A stretch of DNA of 39,600 nt, taken from Colwellia sp. C1TZA3. GTDB lineage: Bacteria > Pseudomonadota > Gammaproteobacteria > Enterobacterales > Alteromonadaceae. Of this stretch, positions 27,310 through 35,660 are shown in pieces; the first letter of the stretch is position 1, and every line of letters begins with the position of its first letter. The translations under genes were made by a program, and so were the position numbers. The notes under the pieces are model-generated. The model saw only the letters and a list, made by a program, of their open reading frames with translations. It had not been told where the DNA came from and ran no database searches. The stretch covers positions 1 through 39,600 of the forward strand of contig NZ_VOLS01000041.1 of the NCBI RefSeq assembly GCF_007954265.1. Direction: 5' to 3'.

Positions 27310-30300
27310 ATCGCTTCTGCAAATTCCGTTAACTGTAATAGGCATAGTTTGAGGTGATTTAGCTGATGTTGCAATGCCTCTTTTTGTTGCACTGAAAAAG
27401 CACCACTTAACGCTTTTGGGCTGAGCAACTGACTTAACTGTCGACATTGCGCCAATAAAAGTGGGGCGGCGATAACATTAGCTAAGGTAGTTAACGCCTG
27501 CAAAAGCTCTAAAGCCAGGTGATAATCTTGCGCCGCTAGTGCAGCACTTAACGCTTGAATATTAGCACTAATGTCCGCCAAATATTCATCTAACATAAAA
27601 GCGGCTAACTCAGCTGAGCCTTGATTTTCTGCGTATTGCTTTAAATCAAAAGCCTCTGCTGTTGGTTTATTTTTTTGCTCAGCCCCAGAAGAGAAATCTA
27701 ACGACTGTTCAATATTGGCCAGATGTAGCACTTGTTCGCCAATAGCGCCGGTCTTATTGGCTACAGAGTTTGCCATAACAATAGACTTATTATCTTGCTT
27801 ACCTGGAAGTGAGGCTAATATGGCTTGATCTTCACCGGTGTCAACCGCTGACTTTAACCAAGGGGATAATTGCTGAATTAATTTGTGAATATCTACTGTT
27901 GGAGCTAAATAACCACTAGACCAAGACTTTGGTAAGTTAACTTTGTGAAGAAAATCTGCTGACTTATCTTCATCACTTGTCAAAGCAAACAGGCCCCGAG
28001 TAGGGGTTAATAAGTCATTTATAGTACTGTTAAAACTAGGAAACTCGCAAATAGCTACTAAATAACGCCCCGACTGCCATAAGCGTTCGAGGTGCTCTTG
28101 TTGAGAAACCACAGTGACCTGTAAACCAAGCCAATACAATATTCTGATCAAAGCTTGATGTTTACTGGCAGTTATCACACCAAGCAAAACTTCAACTTGG
28201 CTAGGTATAAAGCGATAAGGTGACAAAATCTCTGGCTCAACTAATAAATTAATCTTGTTATTATTACTTAACAGTGCAGTAACATTGGCCATTAACTCAC
28301 CGGTAAACCAAGGTAGATTACTGGCTGAAAACAGTCCTGCTCTTTGTAATGCACCACAGTTAAGAGGCTGAATAACTAATATTTTAGGTTGTATTTTAGT
28401 GGGTAAACTCGCCAAATGTTGGGTGATCAAATCATAATCTGAACGGTAAACTTCAGGTGATAAAATAATAGCATCTAAGCGGTACTTCATTAGGTGCTTT
28501 ATACTCATTTGGCGACGAAATAGTGACAAGTCTTGCATTGTGTCCACTATAGTTTTGCTGTTGGTAAGTTGATGACAAATTCTTTCACGGCTAACTTTGT
28601 TGGTGGCAATAACTAAAAGTGTGCACTTGGTTAAGTTTACTGGCTGGCTTTCGCTGGCTTTATTGAGCTCTTCGGCAATGGTTAACGAAAATTCAAAAGA
28701 AAATTTTCCAGCCGACTCCAACAGTTGACTCGCTTTATTACTAACATTAAAGACTAACTGCAAATCGCGTAAATAATGATCAATAATATGATCAAATTCA
28801 GTGGTTATTTCATCATCAAACACTAACTCGTTAATCGCCTGAGATAGCATCTGTGCATGCGATGGCTTATTAAGCAAAAAGCTTATCCGTACGGTTTGTT
28901 GGCCGCTATTTACGTCAGTAACTTGCAAAGCGATATCAAGCTCAGTATCCCGCTGCTCTGTTAGTATTTTGTGACATATTGTTGCTATCATGGCCTGAAA
29001 CAATTCACTTTCAAGTGTCACCAAAGAAGCTAAATTCTCTGCCATGTGCAAATAAATAAAATTGTTACTTTCTACTGCAGCCAAACTCACGTTAGCCAAA
29101 ACTGCATGCATTTCATTAGCAAGTGTTACCGTAGATAAGGTCAAGACAAAGTCGTTTAGACGTAATTGGGCAGAAGTTTTTTGTTGTTCACTCCAACGCG
29201 CTAATTGCCGTAATTGCTGGTAGGCAAGTTGTTCATCACCCTGAGTTATTGATAGCAACTGCCTTTGTAGCATTACGCTATTTACTAAGCCTAAAGTTTT
29301 TTCGCTGTGAGTAATAATGGCGAGCTTATCTGATTGATTTTGCTGTTTAATTTTCTGTTGTAAATGGACATGATTATCTTTAAGCACTTGATATTCTTCT
29401 GCATCAGATAAACTGCCACCCCACAGGCCACCGACATATTCAATCGTTAAAGCAAGGGCTTTGTCTTGATTGCTCATTAGCGAAATTTTTTCAACGCTTT
29501 GATGCTTTTTGGCTTGTCGCGCAATAGACAAAATAGCCCGAACATCTAGCCGACTAAAGCACTGACGCCAATGTTGATTGTTAACGTTAACACCGAGTAA
29601 GGCTGACAATTGTTCTTGCTGTTTTTTTGACCGCAAAGGCAATTGCCAAAACACAACCCCGCTATGACGAAACATAAATGCCGTTTGCATTTGGTACTCT
29701 TGCTGCTGTTGTTTAAAGTCGGCTGCACGATATAGAGGTTGAGACAGTTGCTTAATGGCATTAAGCATTACTGTGACTTCAAGCCCAGGTATTTTTGCTA
29801 CCACATGACCTTTAGTGACAAATTCTTCAACGACAGTGGTACTTTGTATACCAAAGTGTTTTATTTTTCTGCGTAAACTAAAAAGAAAACTGATAAAAAT
29901 GAGGCTAAGTAAAGCAAACGCACCGGTAATAAGCCAACTATAATGCTTAGGCTGCAAGTCAATATTGATCTTTAGCAACCATGCGAGTAACTGTTGTTTA
30001 ATAAATGATGACTTAAGGGCTTGTGCGACAAGTGTGTTATCAAGTAGGGGAATCAACTCAGCTTTCTGTTTGGTTAATTCAGCCTGAAAATCAGCTGCCC
30101 TGCGTAATTGACCATGCCATTTTGCAAAAGTGTTTTGCTCGCTAAACAGTAAGGTATTAAGCACTGATATTTGTTCAATCAAGCCATTTTCAGTCGAGTT
30201 TTTCTTTGTTACATTACTAGCACTTGCCAACCAACGAATTATATCATATTGAATTTCCTGCTGAATATAATTAAAATCGACTAAATCATACTGTAAATCA

Positions 30301-30926
30301 AGTTGGTTAAACATGACTAAAGTATCAATGATACCTTGATGCAAATCACGATTAATATTTAAGCTATTCACTAAGTTACTTAATGCCTTCGCCCGTATGA
30401 TGGTTACCCGCTTGGTTAAGTTGTCTTGGCTGATTTGACGATATAAGTCATTTTGCTGATTTGTTTGCTCAGCGATTAAACTAGATAAACTATCAGTGAC
30501 TAGGATCAATTGAATAATAACACTGTCTTTGAGTTGAAGATTGCGTCGAGCACTTTCAGTTAAGCGTGTGACATTTTCTACCTGCATTTTTAAACGCTGA
30601 GTTAACTGCGCTAATAAGTGTTTATTGTTTTGACTTAACCCTGAAATATTTTTTAAGTTTTCATTCAGCATTTGATAACTTTCGTCAAATTTTAACGCAG
30701 ACCTACTATTAAGCAGGTCATTGAGTAAGCGATTATTTTTAATTAATAATAATTGTCGTTGGTGATGTTGCTCAAAGGCAGGCAATTGTTGATATTTAAG
30801 TACCGCTAAATCTTGTTCAGCTTGAAAGTACAACGAAAACCCTAGCAAAAAAAGTAAGGAAAAGCTCAAGGCCAATAAAAAAAATTGGCGGCTAAGCTGA
30901 CGATATAGCGGCAGTGTCGAATCCAT
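27306..30926 (-). CDS. Hybrid-histidine-kinase-like membrane protein, catalytically degenerate
   Basis: 1206 residues. TM1 about 14-34, a long helical periplasmic sensor region (35-328), TM2 about 331-350, then a cytosolic part laid out like a hybrid kinase: a linker with coiled coil (400-535), a DHp-like stretch around 535-600, an ATPase-like fold (about 635-752), two receiver-like segments (768-890 and 910-1022) and an HPt-like helical bundle (1100-1200). His540 in ITHSEKT may align with the H-box, but the following acidic residue and the Pro are missing. The N-box aligns with QAMIATICHKIL (no Asn), and no DxGxG or GxGLGL is found. The receiver acceptor positions are Ser823 and Glu961, and the HPt His is replaced (ALTTLAN, 1144-1150). 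So it is probably a pseudokinase sensor; the domain calls rest on reading by eye. Confidence 0.65.
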   Translation of the reverse strand: MDSTLPLYRQLSRQFFLLALSFSLLFLLGFSLYFQAEQDLAVLKYQQLPAFEQHHQRQLLLIKNNRLLNDLLNSRSALKFDESYQMLNENLKNISGLSQNNKHLLAQLTQRLKMQVENVTRLTESARRNLQLKDSVIIQLILVTDSLSSLIAEQTNQQNDLYRQISQDNLTKRVTIIRAKALSNLVNSLNINRDLHQGIIDTLVMFNQLDLQYDLVDFNYIQQEIQYDIIRWLASASNVTKKNSTENGLIEQISVLNTLLFSEQNTFAKWHGQLRRAADFQAELTKQKAELIPLLDNTLVAQALKSSFIKQQLLAWLLKINIDLQPKHYSWLITGAFALLSLIFISFLFSLRRKIKHFGIQSTTVVEEFVTKGHVVAKIPGLEVTVMLNAIKQLSQPLYRAADFKQQQQEYQMQTAFMFRHSGVVFWQLPLRSKKQQEQLSALLGVNVNNQHWRQCFSRLDVRAILSIARQAKKHQSVEKISLMSNQDKALALTIEYVGGLWGGSLSDAEEYQVLKDNHVHLQQKIKQQNQSDKLAIITHSEKTLGLVNSVMLQRQLLSITQGDEQLAYQQLRQLARWSEQQKTSAQLRLNDFVLTLSTVTLANEMHAVLANVSLAAVESNNFIYLHMAENLASLVTLESELFQAMIATICHKILTEQRDTELDIALQVTDVNSGQQTVRISFLLNKPSHAQMLSQAINELVFDDEITTEFDHIIDHYLRDLQLVFNVSNKASQLLESAGKFSFEFSLTIAEELNKASESQPVNLTKCTLLVIATNKVSRERICHQLTNSKTIVDTMQDLSLFRRQMSIKHLMKYRLDAIILSPEVYRSDYDLITQHLASLPTKIQPKILVIQPLNCGALQRAGLFSASNLPWFTGELMANVTALLSNNNKINLLVEPEILSPYRFIPSQVEVLLGVITASKHQALIRILYWLGLQVTVVSQQEHLERLWQSGRYLVAICEFPSFNSTINDLLTPTRGLFALTSDEDKSADFLHKVNLPKSWSSGYLAPTVDIHKLIQQLSPWLKSAVDTGEDQAILASLPGKQDNKSIVMANSVANKTGAIGEQVLHLANIEQSLDFSSGAEQKNKPTAEAFDLKQYAENQGSAELAAFMLDEYLADISANIQALSAALAAQDYHLALELLQALTTLANVIAAPLLLAQCRQLSQLLSPKALSGAFSVQQKEALQHQLNHLKLCLLQLTEFAEAI

Positions 30927-31285
30927 GCTTGGGTAATATCCTAATCAGTCAAATACATGATATGTTTATAACTATATAACCAAATTACGCCAAAATATAG
31001 GGTCCAACAACCTAGAATAAATTAGTTATACCATTAACAGTGTATGGCCTTAGGGTTAATTAGCAACGATTAATCATGCCGCTAAGGCATTTTATCTTAG
31101 TCTCTATATCCGTTTCACTTCAAGATGCAGTTTCAGCATTAAGCTAGAGAATCAGCTCAAAGCGCGATACAAGGATAATGGTTGTTCTTTTTACAAAAAT
31201 GTAGAGAACACTTTTGAATAGCTTAGTCACTTGGTATTGCTTTAACTAGCATTCATTTTTTGGTCTTTGTGATAATTGGTGCTTA
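30927..31285. other. Intergenic region upstream of the kinase-like operon, with hairpins
   Basis: Non-coding. It holds an imperfect inverted repeat at 31044-31090 (ATGGCCTTAG against CTAAGGCAT, with inner GTTAAT/ATTAAT) and a half copy of repeat family C at 31105-31147. The promoter for the kinase-like operon should lie here, but I cannot assign it. Confidence 0.45.
31105..31147 (+). repeat. Half copy of REP-like repeat family C
   Basis: TATATCCGTTTCACTTCAAG and the following ATGCAGTTTCAGC match the right arm (reverse-complemented) of the hairpin at 39383-39456 with several mismatches. Only one arm is recognisable here. Confidence 0.5.
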
Positions 31286-31774
31286 TTACTTTTTGGTTTT
31301 TTTACTGATCCACGCCCATGTCATTGTGCATTCAATTGGCTGTTCGCCTGATTCATCAGTGATAGTAACTGCAATTTCCATATGGCCCTTTTCTTCGGTC
31401 AATAAGGCAATTTGTTGATTTGAAATGGTTGCAATAGCGGTTAAATCTCCCTGCATTCTGCGCTGATAGTTAATGGTCATCGATTTTAATAAGGGGAGAC
31501 AGCTATCAGGTAAATTTAATCCAAAAACAATACCTGTCGCTGATTCAGCTAATAACGCCGCAGCAATAGCATGCACACCGCCAATATGGTTTTGCACTCT
31601 TTTGCGATTTACCATGCTCAGCTTCACTTGCTGCTGCTCTATATCAACCAGAGTGACCTTTGACGTGCTGGCGTATTTAACCTGAGAGCAAAATAATTTC
31701 GTCAACAAAAATGAATGACTGATTTTTGGTAACTTTTTAATTTTTTTAACGACCCGACTAAAGCGATTAACCAT
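31286..31774 (-). CDS. DUF4442 hotdog-fold thioesterase-like protein
   Basis: A 162-residue protein of the DUF4442 (YiiD-C-like) family: NHIGGVHAIAAALLAESATGI (62-82) is the central hotdog helix with its conserved N-H-x-G pattern, followed by MTINYQRRMQGDLTAIATI and a final strand of MTWAWISKK. It is probably an acyl-CoA or acyl-carrier thioesterase, substrate unknown. AGGA precedes the ATG. It is transcribed alone, between the kinase-like operon and orn. Confidence 0.82.
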   Translation of the reverse strand: MVNRFSRVVKKIKKLPKISHSFLLTKLFCSQVKYASTSKVTLVDIEQQQVKLSMVNRKRVQNHIGGVHAIAAALLAESATGIVFGLNLPDSCLPLLKSMTINYQRRMQGDLTAIATISNQQIALLTEEKGHMEIAVTITDESGEQPIECTMTWAWISKKTKK

Positions 31775-32063
31775 AAATATCCTAGATGAATGTTTTGTAC
31801 CATGTATTAATTATTGTCAAACAAACTGGTCAGACCTGCAAGCTTTTTTATCTCACAGCTCTTAAAGCAACCGACAGGGATAGACTAATGCCGTGGAGAC
31901 ATGTACTTACGAGGATGTAGCCATTAAAGTAATGCAGCTGCTATTACCCTAATCGCTAGAAACAGTGAAGTATAGGTTTTTAAGCGATTAGAGAAATACC
32001 GCAGTGATGTCCAAGATCGACTAATACTTTAAAGAACAAAATATATCAGAGAAGCCTAAGCAT
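31775..32063. other. Intergenic region between the DUF4442 gene and orn
   Basis: No coding sequence that I can support. It contains a 9-bp-arm inverted repeat CTAATCGCT (31949-31957) / AGCGATTAG (31983-31991) with a 25-nt loop. No tRNA gene is visible, although E. coli has tRNA(Gly) genes next to orn. Confidence 0.4.
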
Positions 32064-32084
32064 AAAAAAGACGCTAATGCGTCT
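32064..32084 (-). terminator. Intrinsic terminator of orn
   Basis: On the minus strand AGACGC, loop ATTA, GCGTCT, followed by TTTTT. Confidence 0.85.
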
Positions 32085-32119
32085 AATTATATGGTTTATT
32101 TAGTGTTTAAATGCAGCGA

Positions 32120-32665
32120 CTACAGCTTAAAAAAATGTGCTTGATAAATTTTCAATTCAGCAATTGATTCACGAATATCATCCATGGCTAAATGTGCACC
32201 GGTTTTAACCACTTTGCCTAGTACCTCTGGTTTCCAACGACGTGCCAATTCTTTTACTGTACTGACATCAAGATTACGATAATGAAAGTAATCTTCAAAT
32301 TCTGGCATGTACTTATTAATAAAGCGCCTATCTTGCCCAATGCTATTACCACACATAGGCGACTTACCTTGTGTAATATGGGGCTTAAAAAATGCCAACG
32401 TTTCAGCGCTAGCTTGCGCTAAACTCGTGCTACTTTCTCGACACCTTTGAGTCAAACCTGATTGACCATGATGTTCGATACACCATGGATTCATATTATT
32501 TAATACTTCATCACTTTGATGAATGGCAAACACTGGGCCTTCGGCTAAAATATTAAGCTGGCTATCAGTAATGATTGTCGCAATTTCTAAAATAACGTCA
32601 GTACTCGGCTCAAGGCCAGTCATCTCTAAATCTAACCAAATTAAGTTGCTATCGTTAGCGTTCAT
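32120..32665 (-). CDS. orn: Oligoribonuclease
   Basis: 3'-5' exoribonuclease of the DEDDh family that degrades 2-5-nt RNAs and pGpG. 181 residues from Met at 32665, the same as E. coli. Metal residues are Asp12 and Glu14 in WLDLEMTG, Asp in GQDRRF, and His/Asp in HLAMDDI. An ATG at 32671 is in frame but directly abuts the Shine-Dalgarno AGGA (32675-32672); the second ATG has the proper 6-nt spacing. Divergent from rsgA. Confidence 0.97.
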   Translation of the reverse strand: MNANDSNLIWLDLEMTGLEPSTDVILEIATIITDSQLNILAEGPVFAIHQSDEVLNNMNPWCIEHHGQSGLTQRCRESSTSLAQASAETLAFFKPHITQGKSPMCGNSIGQDRRFINKYMPEFEDYFHYRNLDVSTVKELARRWKPEVLGKVVKTGAHLAMDDIRESIAELKIYQAHFFKL

Positions 32666-32875
32666 TGTCATTCCTAGGTTATTTACTGTTGATCAAATTA
32701 TATATATTGCCAGATCAACTACAGAGAGTGTGTCTGTAAAGGCACGATTACACATGCATTTAAGCGCTACTTGAGTATATAATACGGCAGAGCGTAACAC
32801 GATTAAATTTATTTGTCGGTTGCCAACAGAGATTAAAAATACAAATTTTGAGTTAACATAAAAAGAGAATAACTT

Positions 32876-33913
32876 GTGGCTAAAGCCAAAAAATTAACCA
32901 AAGGTCAAACGCGACAGATCAAAGCGAACCAAAGTAAAAAATTACGTAAATCTACTGAAAAAGTACAATGGCAAGATGATGAACTCGCTGCAGTTGAAAC
33001 TGGTACTATCATTAGTCGGTTTGGCCAACATGCTGATGTAGAGAGTAGCGATGGCGAAGTTTTTCGTTGTAATATGCGTCGCAGCATTGCCTCTTTAGTG
33101 TGTGGTGACAAAGTGCTTTGGCGTAAAGGCAAAGAAACTCAACACAGTATTTCTGGCGTAATTGAAGCGGTTCATGAGCGAGAGTCTGTACTTAGTCGAC
33201 CTGATGTTTACGACGGTGTTAAACCTATTGCGGCCAATATTAGCCAAATACTGATTGTTTCATCGGTGTTACCGGCCTTTAATGCCGACATTATTGATCG
33301 TTACTTAGTCGCGGCCGAACAAACCGGTATTACCCCAGTTATTTTATTAAATAAGATTGATTTACTCGATGATAGCAATCGTGATGAAATTGAAAATCAA
33401 CTTAATATTTACCGTAAAATTGGCTACCAAGTCACTTATATGAGTAATGAAACGGGTGAAGGTATTGCCGAGTTAAAGTGTCAACTTAGCCAGCATACCA
33501 GTGTGTTTGTCGGTCAATCTGGCGTGGGTAAGTCAACGCTCACTAACACCTTAATGCCTGAGTTAGGTGTGGTGACTAAAATTGTCTCAGAAAATTCAGG
33601 GCTGGGTCAGCACACTACTACCGTCGCTCGATTATATCATTTTGAACAAGGTGGCGATCTGATTGACTCACCCGGCATACGAGAATTTGGCTTGTGGCAT
33701 TTATCACCCATACAGGTCAGTAATGGCTTTATTGAATTTGACCCCTACATAGGAACTTGTAAATTTCGCGACTGTAAACATCAAAACGATCCCGGCTGTG
33801 CGTTAATTGCAGCGAAAGATGAAGGCAAAATATTCCCAGAGCGCTTAGCCAGTTTCCAAAAAATATTAGCCAGTTTAGGTGATAACACCCTGACCTCACG
33901 CTTTAATGATTAA
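32876..33913 (+). CDS. rsgA: Ribosome small-subunit assembly GTPase RsgA
   Basis: Circularly permuted GTPase acting late in 30S maturation. 345 residues. An OB fold (about 40-110) is followed by the permuted G domain: G4 NKID (159-162) comes before G1 GQSGVGKST (213-221) and G3 DSPG. A zinc-binding tail carries [16 protein letters not shown]. The basic N-terminus ([17 protein letters not shown]) is typical. The start codon is GTG at 32876 with only a weak AGAGA upstream. It is followed by psd, 31 bp later, the same pairing as in E. coli. Confidence 0.96.
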   Translation: MAKAKKLTKGQTRQIKANQSKKLRKSTEKVQWQDDELAAVETGTIISRFGQHADVESSDGEVFRCNMRRSIASLVCGDKVLWRKGKETQHSISGVIEAVHERESVLSRPDVYDGVKPIAANISQILIVSSVLPAFNADIIDRYLVAAEQTGITPVILLNKIDLLDDSNRDEIENQLNIYRKIGYQVTYMSNETGEGIAELKCQLSQHTSVFVGQSGVGKSTLTNTLMPELGVVTKIVSENSGLGQHTTTVARLYHFEQGGDLIDSPGIREFGLWHLSPIQVSNGFIEFDPYIGTCKFRDCKHQNDPGCALIAAKDEGKIFPERLASFQKILASLGDNTLTSRFND

Positions 33914-33944
33914 GACAGTTAACACCCATAATAAGGAAAAAAAA

Positions 33945-34826
33945 GTGCTAGTAAATAAATTGAAAATCGCCTTACAACACCTAATGCCAAAACATGGAAT
34001 TTCACGACTTGTAGGTAAATTTGCCGCCGCTGAAGCTGGCTGGCTTACGACCAAGGCCATCAGTTATTTTATCAAAGCCTATAACATTAATATGGCAGAA
34101 GCTAAGTTAAAAAATGCCACTGATTTTAAAAGCTTTAATGACTTTTTCACCCGTGAACTAGAAGAAGGTGCACGTACTATAATCACAGACCCAGAGACTA
34201 TTTGTTATCCCGTTGATGGTGCCATTAGTCAACAAGGCCCGATTGTACAGGGGCAACTTATTCAAGCAAAAGGCTTTAACTATAGCTTGGAAACTTTACT
34301 GGGTGGCGCTAAGGAAACTGCAGCACCTTTTCAAGATGGTGAATTTTCATGTATTTATCTGGCGCCAAAAGACTACCACCGTATTCATATGCCTATTACC
34401 GGCACCTTACGAGAAATGATTTATGTGCCTGGTGACTTATTTTCAGTAAACCCGTTAACAGCTAACAATGTAGCAAATTTATTTGCCCGTAATGAACGTG
34501 TCGTGGCTGTGTTTGATACCGCTCATGGCCCGATGGCAATGGTACTTGTTGGCGCAACAATAGTCGCTAGTATTGAAACAATTTGGGCTGGTACGGTAAC
34601 ACCTCCTGCTGGTAAAGATGTATTTCGCTGGCAATATCCGACTGAGGGCGCTGGTGCAATAACGCTAGAGAAAGGCGCTGAAATGGGTCGATTTAAACTC
34701 GGCTCCACTGTTGTTACCACCTTTGCGCCGAATATGGTGAAATTTAACCAGCAAGCAGGACCAGAAACGGTAACTCGCCTTGGTGAACATTATGCTGATT
34801 TAGTGAAACCGGATGCCAGTGCATAA
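33945..34826 (+). CDS. psd: Phosphatidylserine decarboxylase proenzyme
   Basis: Makes phosphatidylethanolamine at the inner membrane. The proenzyme cleaves itself in the LGST motif between Gly and Ser, leaving a pyruvoyl group. 293 residues from the GTG at 33945, which has AAGGA 7 nt upstream and puts the cleavage Ser at position 254, the same number as E. coli. An ATG at 33906 is in frame but overlaps rsgA and has no Shine-Dalgarno. Other landmarks are [23 protein letters not shown] and [11 protein letters not shown] (conserved His). Confidence 0.95.
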   Translation: MLVNKLKIALQHLMPKHGISRLVGKFAAAEAGWLTTKAISYFIKAYNINMAEAKLKNATDFKSFNDFFTRELEEGARTIITDPETICYPVDGAISQQGPIVQGQLIQAKGFNYSLETLLGGAKETAAPFQDGEFSCIYLAPKDYHRIHMPITGTLREMIYVPGDLFSVNPLTANNVANLFARNERVVAVFDTAHGPMAMVLVGATIVASIETIWAGTVTPPAGKDVFRWQYPTEGAGAITLEKGAEMGRFKLGSTVVTTFAPNMVKFNQQAGPETVTRLGEHYADLVKPDASA

Positions 34827-35132
34827 ATTTTATCCCATCGCTTTAAAGCTCAGCAATAGCCATTGTACAAAATGAAAATGATTGCCCATTAAGGGGCCAG
34901 TGGTGAGTTTATTGAGAGCTCACTGCTAGCTTTTTAGCAAGCGGTACGCCTGTAACGGTATATTGACAAACTTTACAGCGCGATCACACCATATGGTAAG
35001 AGCAATAATTAACGCGCTCTGTTAATAAACCTTTTCAGTACTTATAATTTGAATCTAATGACAATTAAATAGCGCAATTCAACTATACCTATTGCTCATT
35101 TATTCATCGCAAGCTAGGATAGCAGCAATAAA
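34827..35132. other. Intergenic region after psd
   Basis: No coding sequence. A weak stem (CAGTGGTGAG... CTCACTG) near 34909-34926 and a short GCTAGCTTTTTAGC near 34926-34939 could act in termination of psd, but no clean terminator was found. Confidence 0.35.
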
Positions 35133-35153
35133 ATACGATTATGTTCGTATAAT
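35133..35153 (+). promoter_or_regulatory. Palindrome overlapping a -10-like box upstream of the blaI-like gene
   Basis: ATACGA (35133-35138) and TCGTAT (35145-35150) are perfect 6-bp arms, and TATAAT at 35148-35153 overlaps the right arm. It is a candidate operator for the adjacent BlaI-type repressor; the promoter strength was not judged. Confidence 0.4.
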
Positions 35154-35166
35154 AAGACCAAACTGA

Positions 35167-35211
35167 CTACTTCTCGTTCAGTAAGTAGAAAATTAGTTCG
35201 CTTGGTATAAT
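35167..35211 (+). promoter_or_regulatory. Second palindrome and TATAAT upstream of the blaI-like gene
   Basis: CTACTT (35167-35172) and AAGTAG (35183-35188) are perfect arms. TATAAT at 35206-35211 lies 30 bp before the ATG. BlaI/MecI operators often include TAC...GTA dyads, which this resembles. Confidence 0.45.
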
Positions 35212-35240
35212 TCTAGATAAATTTGCCTTAAGGAATCTCA

Positions 35241-35627
35241 ATGTTACGAGATAAATCAGATATTAAGCCTACAGAGGCGGAATTAACGCTGCTTAATATT
35301 CTTTGGAGGATAGGACCTGCTACAGTTAGACAAGTCCATGACACGGTCAGCCAAACCCAAAAATCTGGTTATACTACTGTACTGAAAATATTACAAATAA
35401 TGCACGAAAAGACTTTAGTTATTCGCGATGAAAGCAACCGAGCGCATGTTTATGCGCCCTCGAATAGCGAGATGGTGACACAATCGTCTTTATTAAAAGA
35501 TTTAGTCTTAAAAGCTTTTGGCGGTTCAACATCAAAGTTAGTCATGCGAGCATTGGATAATTCAACAAGCAAAGAAGAAATTGAAGATATTAGGCAGTTA
35601 CTCAATGAATTAGAACAACAATCTTAA
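35241..35627 (+). CDS. BlaI/MecI/CopY-family transcriptional repressor
   Basis: A 128-residue winged-helix repressor: the N-terminal HTH (about 10-80) includes PTEAELTLLNILWRIGPATV and SGYTTVLKILQIMHEK, the signature of the family, followed by a helical dimerisation tail. AAGGA precedes the ATG. The next gene, 33 bp downstream, encodes an M56 metalloprotease of the BlaR1/MecR1 type, which in known systems cleaves or triggers removal of the repressor. Palindromes at 35133-35150 and 35167-35188 are plausible operators. There is no beta-lactamase gene here, so the inducer and targets are unknown. Confidence 0.9.
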   Translation: MLRDKSDIKPTEAELTLLNILWRIGPATVRQVHDTVSQTQKSGYTTVLKILQIMHEKTLVIRDESNRAHVYAPSNSEMVTQSSLLKDLVLKAFGGSTSKLVMRALDNSTSKEEIEDIRQLLNELEQQS

Positions 35628-35660
35628 TTAACTAAGACTCAAAAGGTAACTTAACTCGGT

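Noticed and set aside
27310-27447. N-terminal extension of the DUF1289 protein
   Set aside because: It lies wholly inside the coding sequence of the kinase-like gene in another frame and has no family similarity; the ATG at 27309 overlapping the upstream stop explains the start.
31775-32119. Possible tRNA(Gly) genes next to orn, as in E. coli
   Set aside because: No cloverleaf arms or T-loop GTTCGAATC-like motif could be found there.
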